From Sphaerotilus uruguayifluvii (GTDB lineage: Bacteria; Pseudomonadota; Gammaproteobacteria; Burkholderiales; Burkholderiaceae_C), in the NCBI RefSeq assembly GCF_013294065.1, contig NZ_JABSNM010000008.1, positions 124,001 to 188,000 on the forward strand: a stretch of DNA of 64,000 nucleotides, in the 5' to 3' direction. The position numbers and the translations under genes were made by a program. Of the stretch, positions 58,993 to 64,000 are shown piece by piece. Under the pieces are notes generated by a model. That model was not told the DNA's origin. It made no database searches and saw only the letters and a list, made by a program, of their open reading frames with translations. Every line of letters starts with the position of its first letter. The first letter of the stretch is position 1.

Positions 58993-59973
58993 ATGATCGA
59001 CTTCCTTGTCCAGCTCTTCGGCCAGGTCCAGCAATGGCTGTTCGAGACGGTGGTGCAGCCGCTGCTGTTCGCGCTGGGCGGCGGCTCCATCCTGGAGGAC
59101 GGCTACAACGCCACCGGCTGGCTGCTGGTGGGGCTGCTGCAGATCGCGGTGCTGGTGGCGGTGATCGGGCCGCTGGAGCGCTGGCGGCCGGTGCAGGCCA
59201 TCGCCGACCGCCGCGCGGTGCGCATCGACGTGATCTACACGCTGATCCACCAGCTCGGGCTGTTCCGCATCGGCATGTTCTTCGCGTTCGATCCGCTGTG
59301 GAACGACCTGTGGGGCGCGCTGGCGGTGCACGGCTTCGCCGGCTGGCAGCTCGACCAGCTCGTCGCGCCGTGGTGGCCGGGCGTGACCGACACCGCGCTG
59401 GCCGCCTTCGTGCTCTACCTGCTGGTGTTCGACTTCGTGAACTACCTGCTGCACCGCGCGCAGCACCAGTTCGAATGGTGGTGGGCGCTGCATGCGGTGC
59501 ACCACAGCCAGCGCGACATGACGATGTGGACCGACCGGCGCAACCACCTGCTCGACTCGGTGCTGACCGACATCGTCATCGCGCAGGTCGGCCATCTCGT
59601 CGGCGTGCCGCCGGGGCAGTTCGTCGCCGCGACCGCCTTCGCGCTGCTGGTCGAGAACTTCTCTCACGCCAACCTGCGCCTGAGCTTCGGCCTGATCGGC
59701 GAGCGGCTGCTGGTGAGCCCGCGCTTCCACCGACTGCACCACGCCATCGGCCTGGGCCACGAGTCGACCGCCGGCAAGGGCACGCTGGGCGGCTGCAACT
59801 TCGCGGTGCTGTTCCCGGTGTGGGATGCGCTGTTCGGCACCGCCGACTTCCGCAGCCCGGTCGGCCCCACCGGCATCCGCGACCAGCTGCCCGAGGAGGG
59901 CGGGCGCGACTACGGCCGCGGCTTCTGGGCGCAGCAGCGGCTCGGGCTGCTGCGGATGATCGGGCGCGGCTGA
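58993..59973 (+). CDS. Fatty acid hydroxylase/sterol desaturase family protein
   Basis: This 326-residue inner-membrane protein has four to five helices and the three His clusters of the non-haem diiron family: HRAQH (about residues 154-158), HAVHHS (about 166-171) and HRLHH (about 246-250). Substrate and reaction (hydroxylation, desaturation or ether-lipid cleavage) cannot be told from sequence. It follows the deacetylase gene after 19 bases. Confidence 0.85.
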   Translation: MIDFLVQLFGQVQQWLFETVVQPLLFALGGGSILEDGYNATGWLLVGLLQIAVLVAVIGPLERWRPVQAIADRRAVRIDVIYTLIHQLGLFRIGMFFAFDPLWNDLWGALAVHGFAGWQLDQLVAPWWPGVTDTALAAFVLYLLVFDFVNYLLHRAQHQFEWWWALHAVHHSQRDMTMWTDRRNHLLDSVLTDIVIAQVGHLVGVPPGQFVAATAFALLVENFSHANLRLSFGLIGERLLVSPRFHRLHHAIGLGHESTAGKGTLGGCNFAVLFPVWDALFGTADFRSPVGPTGIRDQLPEEGGRDYGRGFWAQQRLGLLRMIGRG

Positions 59974-60017
59974 GCCGACCTTCAGCATCCGCGCGCCGGC
60001 TTCGCTATGCTGGCGGG

Positions 60018-60932
60018 ATGACGAGCCTGTCGAGAGTCCTGGACGCCTTCTGGCGCGCGATCGGCTACTGCCTGCTGCCGCGCGTCATCCTGCTGTCCTT
60101 CGTGCCGGTGCTGCTGCTGGGGGCGCTGTCCTTCGCGCTGGCCTGGTTCTTCTGGGATCCTGCGGTCGAGGCGGTGCGCGTCGCCGTCACCGGCACGCCG
60201 CTGCTCGGCCAGGCGGCCGAGTGGCTCGACGGCCTGACGCACGGGGGCTTCCGCAGCGTCATCGGGCCGCTGGTCGTGGTGGCGCTGTCGGTGCCGGTGC
60301 TGATCATCGCCTCGCTGCTGGCGGTGTCGGCGTTCATGGGACCGACGGTCATCGGCCTGGTCGGGCGACGCCGCTTCGCCGATCTGACGCTCGGCGGCGA
60401 CGTCGCCTGGTGGCAGTCGCTGGCCTGGGTCGGCGGGGCGATCGTGCTGGCGCTGCTGGCGCTGGTGCTGACGCTGCCGCTGTGGCTGATCCCGCCGCTG
60501 GCGCTGCTGCTGCCGCCGCTGATCCTGGGCTGGCTGACCTGCCGGGTGATGGTCTTCGACGTGCTGTCGGCGCATGCCCGCGCCGACGAGCGGCGCGAGC
60601 TGATGCGCCGCCACCGCGTGCCGCTGCTGGCGATCGGCGTGATCTGCGGCTACCTGGGGGCCGCGCCGTCGCTGATCTGGGCCTTCGGCGTGATGGCGCT
60701 GCCGATGATGCCGCTGCTGCTGCCGGTGTTCGTCTGGCTCTACACGCTGGTCGAGGTGCTGGCCTCGCTGTGGTTCGCCCACTATGCGCTGGCCGCGCTG
60801 GCCGATCTCCGGCGCGAGCGCGCCGAGGCGGCCGGTCCGGTCGTCGCCGACGTGCCCGCGGTCACGCTGCCGGCCGCCTCGACCTTTCCGTCCTCCACGA
60901 CTCCCCCGCATTCCCCGCATCTGCTGCCATGA
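60018..60932 (+). CDS. EI24-domain membrane protein
   Basis: This 304-residue protein has about six membrane helices spread along residues 20-255 (for example LSFVPVLLLGALSFALAWFF, VVVALSVPVLIIASLLAVSA), matching the EI24/CysZ-like family. A Pro/Thr-rich C-terminal tail follows. Some relatives transport sulfate, but this one is not CysZ by length alone. Its stop overlaps the next ATG by 4 bases. Confidence 0.8.
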   Translation: MTSLSRVLDAFWRAIGYCLLPRVILLSFVPVLLLGALSFALAWFFWDPAVEAVRVAVTGTPLLGQAAEWLDGLTHGGFRSVIGPLVVVALSVPVLIIASLLAVSAFMGPTVIGLVGRRRFADLTLGGDVAWWQSLAWVGGAIVLALLALVLTLPLWLIPPLALLLPPLILGWLTCRVMVFDVLSAHARADERRELMRRHRVPLLAIGVICGYLGAAPSLIWAFGVMALPMMPLLLPVFVWLYTLVEVLASLWFAHYALAALADLRRERAEAAGPVVADVPAVTLPAASTFPSSTTPPHSPHLLP

Positions 60933-61723
60933 ACTTCGGCCTCATCATCGTCGGCGACGAGATCCTCTCGGGCAAGCGCCAGGACAAGCACCTCTCGAAG
61001 GTCATCGAGCTGCTCTCGGCACGCGGCCTCGCGCTCGCCTGGAGCCACTATGTCGGCGACGACCCGCGCCGCATCACCGACATCCTGCGCACGGCCTTCG
61101 CCAGCGGCGACGTGGTGTTCTCGTGCGGCGGCATCGGCGCGACGCCCGACGACCACACCCGCCAGTGCGCCGCGGCCGCGCTGGGCCGGCCGATGGCGCT
61201 GCACCCCGAAGCGCGCGAGCTGATCATGGCGCGCGTGCGCCAGCTCGCCGTCGAGAAGGGCTGGACCGACGACCCCGAGCACCCGGACACCGTCCACCGG
61301 CTCAACATGGGCGTCTTCCCCGAGGGCGCGACCATCATCCCGAACCCGTACAACCAGATCCCGGGCTTCTCGGTCGGCGACGTGCACTTCGTGCCCGGCT
61401 TCCCGGTGATGGCGCACCCGATGATCGAGGCGCTGCTCGACACCCGCTATGCGCACCTGCACGGGGCAGGCGCGCAGCAGGAGCGCTCGCTCATCGTCTA
61501 CGGCGCGATGGAGGCCAGCCTGACGCCGCTGATGATCGACCTCGAGGCGTGCTTTCCCGGCATCAAGGTGTTCAGCTTGCCCAGCGTCGACCATCCGGTG
61601 CACGGCCGGCACATCGAGCTCGGCGTCAAGGGGCTCGGCGAGGCGCTGGAAGCGGCCTATGCGGCGCTGAAGCTGGGCCTGGTCGAGGCGGGTGCCCGCA
61701 CAGGCCCCGAAATGGTGCGTTGA
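60929..61723 (+). CDS. Molybdopterin-binding domain protein (CinA/MoaB-like)
   Basis: This 264-residue protein begins FGLIIVGDEILSGKRQDKHL, the MoCF_biosynth opening shared with MoaB/MogA and CinA, and contains SCGGIGATPDDHT (about residues 67-79), the substrate loop. It lacks the CinA deamidase half, so a stand-alone competence/damage-inducible N-terminal domain or nucleotide pyrophosphatase role is possible. One NtrC-like half-site for glnA lies in its last codons. Confidence 0.8.
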   Translation: MNFGLIIVGDEILSGKRQDKHLSKVIELLSARGLALAWSHYVGDDPRRITDILRTAFASGDVVFSCGGIGATPDDHTRQCAAAALGRPMALHPEARELIMARVRQLAVEKGWTDDPEHPDTVHRLNMGVFPEGATIIPNPYNQIPGFSVGDVHFVPGFPVMAHPMIEALLDTRYAHLHGAGAQQERSLIVYGAMEASLTPLMIDLEACFPGIKVFSLPSVDHPVHGRHIELGVKGLGEALEAAYAALKLGLVEAGARTGPEMVR

Positions 61724-61776
61724 AGTGAGCCTGAATGGTGCATCTCTGGGGTGATCCTGTGCACCATGATTGTGCG
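61712..61776 (+). promoter_or_regulatory. NtrC-type enhancer half-sites upstream of glnA
   Basis: ATGGTGC occurs at 61712-61718 and 61735-61741, and TGCACC-N5-TGTGCG at 61760-61776 resembles the NtrC site TGCACC-N5-GGTGCA (right half 4 of 6). They sit about 85-150 bases upstream of the sigma-54 promoter, the usual enhancer distance. The first site overlaps the end of the preceding gene. Confidence 0.6.
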
Positions 61777-61858
61777 TTGCGGGTTCTGAGCCAGATCAGG
61801 GCCTGTCCACACGCATCCGCTCTCGGTGTGCAAAAGGGGCGCAGCAGGGGGTGTCACG

Positions 61859-61872
61859 GGCACGCTTTCTGC
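61859..61872 (+). promoter_or_regulatory. Sigma-54 promoter of glnA
   Basis: GGCACG-CTTT-CTGC places GG and GC exactly 12 bases apart (-24/-12), matching the sigma-54 consensus GGCACG-N4-TTGC with one change at -12. Predicted start of transcription is near 61884, leaving a leader of about 77 bases before the glnA ATG. Control by NtrC under nitrogen limitation is inferred. Confidence 0.75.
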
Positions 61873-61960
61873 TACATTGCCATGCGGTCCCGACCCAGGG
61901 TCAGGGACCGATCGACTGCCTGATCACTCACTGATTCCCCATCTCGCTAGGAGCCCTCTG

Positions 61961-63376
61961 ATGGCCAAGACCGTCGCCGACGTGATGAAGATGGTGAAGG
62001 AGAACGAAGTCAAGTTCGTTGACTTCCGTTTCACCGACACCCGTGGCAAGGAACAGCACGTTTCCGTGCCGGTTTCGCACTTCGATGAAGACAAGTTCAC
62101 GTCGGGTCACGCGTTCGACGGCTCGTCGATCGCCGGCTGGAAGGGTATCGAGGCATCGGACATGCTGCTGATGCCGGACCCGAACACCGCCAACATCGAT
62201 CCGTTCTTCGAAGAGCCGACCCTGATCCTGACCTGCGACGTCATCGATCCGGCCGACGGCAAGGCCTACGAGCGCGACCCGCGCTCGCTGGCCAAGCGCG
62301 CTGAAGCGTACATGCGCGCTTCGGGCCTGGGCGACACCGCCTTCTTCGGTCCGGAACCCGAGTTCTTCGTGTTCGACAGCGTGCGCTGGAGCGCCGACAT
62401 GTCGGGCTGCTTCGTCTCGATCGAGTCGGAAGAAGCCGCCTGGAACACCGGCAAGGACTACGAGCACGGCAACAAGGGCTTCCGTCCGACCGTCAAGGGC
62501 GGCTACTTCCCGGTCCCCCCGGTCGATTCGGGCCAGGACATGCGCTCGGAAATGTGCCTGATCCTGGAAAGCCTGGGCATTCCGGTCGAGGTGCACCACC
62601 ACGAAGTGGCCAACGCCGGCCAGATGGAGATCGGCACCAAGTTCAGCACGCTGATCGAGCGCGCCGACTGGGTCCAGCTGCAGAAGTACGTCATCCACAA
62701 CGTGGCTGGCGCCTACGGCAAGACCGCGACCTTCATGCCGAAGCCGATCGTCGGCGACAACGGCTCGGGCATGCACGTTCACCAGTCGGTCTGGAAGGAC
62801 GGCAAGAACCTGTTCGCCGGTGACGGCTACGCCGGCCTGAGCGACTTCGCGCTGTACTACATCGGCGGCATCATCAAGCACGCTCGCGCGCTGAACGCCA
62901 TCACCAACCCGGGCACCAACTCGTACAAGCGTCTGGTTCCGGGCTACGAAGCCCCGGTGAAGCTGGCCTACTCGGCCAAGAACCGCTCGGCCTCGATCCG
63001 CATCCCGTTCGTCGCGAACCCGAAGGGCCGTCGCGTGGAAGCCCGCTTCCCGGATCCCCTGATGAACCCGTACCTGGGCTTCGCCGCGCTGCTGATGGCC
63101 GGCCTCGACGGCGTCGAGAACAAGATCCATCCGGGCGAAGCCGCCACGAAGGATCTGTACCACCTGCCGCCGGAAGAGGACGCGCTGATCCCGACCGTCT
63201 GCTCGTCGCTGGAGCAGGCCCTGGAAGCCCTGGACAAGGACCGTGCGTTCCTGACCAAGGGCGGCGTGTTCACCGACTCCTACATCGATGCGTACATCGA
63301 CCTGAAGATGCAGGAAGTCCAGCGCATGCGCATGACGACCCACCCGATCGAGTTCGACATGTACTACGCGCTGTGA
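61961..63376 (+). CDS. glnA: Glutamine synthetase type I
   Basis: This 471-residue GSI-beta enzyme joins ammonia and glutamate. Motifs are [28 protein letters not shown], the ATP-binding [16 protein letters not shown] (about residues 263-278) and [10 protein letters not shown]. The adenylylation site Tyr400 ([10 protein letters not shown]) is present, so GlnE control is expected. AGGAG is 8 bases from the ATG. Compared with neighbours, codons are less extreme in GC (more wobble T/A-ending and preferred codons), consistent with high expression. A strong terminator follows. Confidence 0.98.
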   Translation: MAKTVADVMKMVKENEVKFVDFRFTDTRGKEQHVSVPVSHFDEDKFTSGHAFDGSSIAGWKGIEASDMLLMPDPNTANIDPFFEEPTLILTCDVIDPADGKAYERDPRSLAKRAEAYMRASGLGDTAFFGPEPEFFVFDSVRWSADMSGCFVSIESEEAAWNTGKDYEHGNKGFRPTVKGGYFPVPPVDSGQDMRSEMCLILESLGIPVEVHHHEVANAGQMEIGTKFSTLIERADWVQLQKYVIHNVAGAYGKTATFMPKPIVGDNGSGMHVHQSVWKDGKNLFAGDGYAGLSDFALYYIGGIIKHARALNAITNPGTNSYKRLVPGYEAPVKLAYSAKNRSASIRIPFVANPKGRRVEARFPDPLMNPYLGFAALLMAGLDGVENKIHPGEAATKDLYHLPPEEDALIPTVCSSLEQALEALDKDRAFLTKGGVFTDSYIDAYIDLKMQEVQRMRMTTHPIEFDMYYAL

Positions 63377-63451
63377 TGCCCGTGCGGCCGCGTCGCCGCA
63401 TCGCCTCGCGCGATGTGGTCCGCGGTCCCGGCATCGCGCGAATGTCGCGGA

Positions 63452-63479
63452 AGGACGGCCTGCGGGCCGTCTTTTTTTT
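63452..63479 (+). terminator. Rho-independent terminator of glnA
   Basis: GACGGCC (63454-63460) pairs with GGCCGTC (63465-63471) around a 4-base loop, followed by eight T. The rest of 63377-63591 shows no gene. Confidence 0.92.
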
Positions 63480-63591
63480 GCCTCTGCCCCGGCGGCGGTC
63501 CCCCGTCGGGGTGACGCATCGCGTTGACGGTCTTGCGCCATACTGAGGCGCGACCGGCCTTCCGGTGGAAGGCCCAGCGCAGGACGACACG

Positions 63592-64000
63592 ATGACGATT
63601 TCCCGTGCAGTGACGACAACGACGATGGCCGCCGCGCTGGCGGTCATGGCGGGCGGCGCGGCCGCGCAGGAGCGCGCGGTCTACCGCTGCCCCGGCAACC
63701 TCTACACCGACCAGCTCACGCCCAAGGAGGCCGCCGAGCGCGGCTGCCGCACGCTCGACGGCGCCCCGGTGACCGTGGTGCAGGGCGGCGCGACCCGCCG
63801 CCCCGCGGGCGCCGGCTCGGGCGAGGGCGCGGCCCGTCAGGCCGCGTCGGGCGCGTCCGGCGCCGCGCGGGCGCCGGCCTCGGGCGAGATGCGCGTCGAC
63901 GCCGCGCAGCAGCGCGCCCGCGACAGCGACGCCCGGCGCATTCTCGAGACCGAGCTGTCGCGCGAGGAGTCCGCGCTGGCGGCGCTGCGCAAGGACTTCA
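63592..64000 (+). CDS. DUF4124-like secreted protein (partial, runs off window)
   Basis: The frame has no stop before the window end; 136 residues are visible. A signal peptide (MTISRAVTTTTMAAALAV, ending GGAAAQ) precedes a DUF4124-like start, VYRCPGNLYTDQLTPKEA with CxxN-type Cys, then a Gly/Ala/Ser-rich linker and a charged helix with ETELSREESALAALRK. In Burkholderiales a protein of this type often lies between glnA and ntrBC, so ntrB probably follows. Function is unknown. Confidence 0.7.
   Translation, partial: MTISRAVTTTTMAAALAVMAGGAAAQERAVYRCPGNLYTDQLTPKEAAERGCRTLDGAPVTVVQGGATRRPAGAGSGEGAARQAASGASGAARAPASGEMRVDAAQQRARDSDARRILETELSREESALAALRKDF

Overview
The window is GC-rich (roughly 70%) chromosomal DNA from a betaproteobacterium of the order Burkholderiales, most like the Sphaerotilaceae/Comamonadaceae (Leptothrix-Rubrivivax type). 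The evidence is base composition, protein content (GlnA followed by a DUF4124-like secreted protein, PPK1/PPX, SoxYZ with flavocytochrome c) and dense, often overlapping genes. Genus assignment is inference.

Layout. 0-3 kb: an ABC-F ATPase (uup), a TerB-like protein and an HPF/RaiA-like protein. 3-11.5 kb: a sulfur block made of a LysR regulator, a minus-strand operon (RND adaptor, RND permease, DUF2892 protein, CsoR-family repressor) behind a CsoR-type operator, soxYZ on the plus strand, and fccAB (sulfide dehydrogenase) on the minus strand. 11.6-20.3 kb: adenine deaminase, a tautomerase pair with a divergent LysR gene, a glycosyltransferase, a CorA-like protein, an EF-G-like GTPase and small membrane proteins. 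20.7-26 kb: an ABM-fold protein and a MacAB/TolC-type export operon. 26-34.4 kb: diguanylate cyclase, AMP nucleosidase, SHOCT protein, persulfide-dioxygenase-like hydrolase, DUF3365 haem protein and a RavA/ViaA-type pair. 34.4-36.3 kb: a Tat-exported PhoD-like phosphatase.

36.3-42.1 kb is the accessory region. Remnants of hsdR (left) and hsdM (right) of a type I restriction system surround about 4.3 kb of clearly lower-GC DNA. That DNA carries seven closely spaced minus-strand genes: a permuted papain-fold (YiiX-like) protein, a TIR-like protein with an unrecognised N-terminal half, a 3D-domain wall enzyme, an M15 endolysin-like peptidase, two lipoproteins and a small protein. The block is bounded by direct repeats of the 5' region of the next gene, hlyD. 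Right of it is a peptide-export cassette: an HlyD adaptor, a C39-peptidase ABC exporter, and a convergent 53-residue double-glycine-leader peptide with four cysteines.

46-64 kb returns to core genes: a DAG-kinase-like protein, hydroxybutyryl-CoA dehydrogenase, valS, a 2-hydroxyacid-dehydrogenase pseudoenzyme, galU, a TusA protein, ppx-ppk, a beta-propeller lipoprotein followed by a NodB deacetylase, a fatty-acid-hydroxylase-family protein, an EI24 protein, a CinA/MoaB-type protein and glnA behind a sigma-54 promoter. Themes linking the genes are sulfide/persulfide oxidation (fccAB, soxYZ, dioxygenase, TusA, CsoR-type control), adenine salvage (AMP nucleosidase plus adenine deaminase), polyphosphate turnover, and peptide export.
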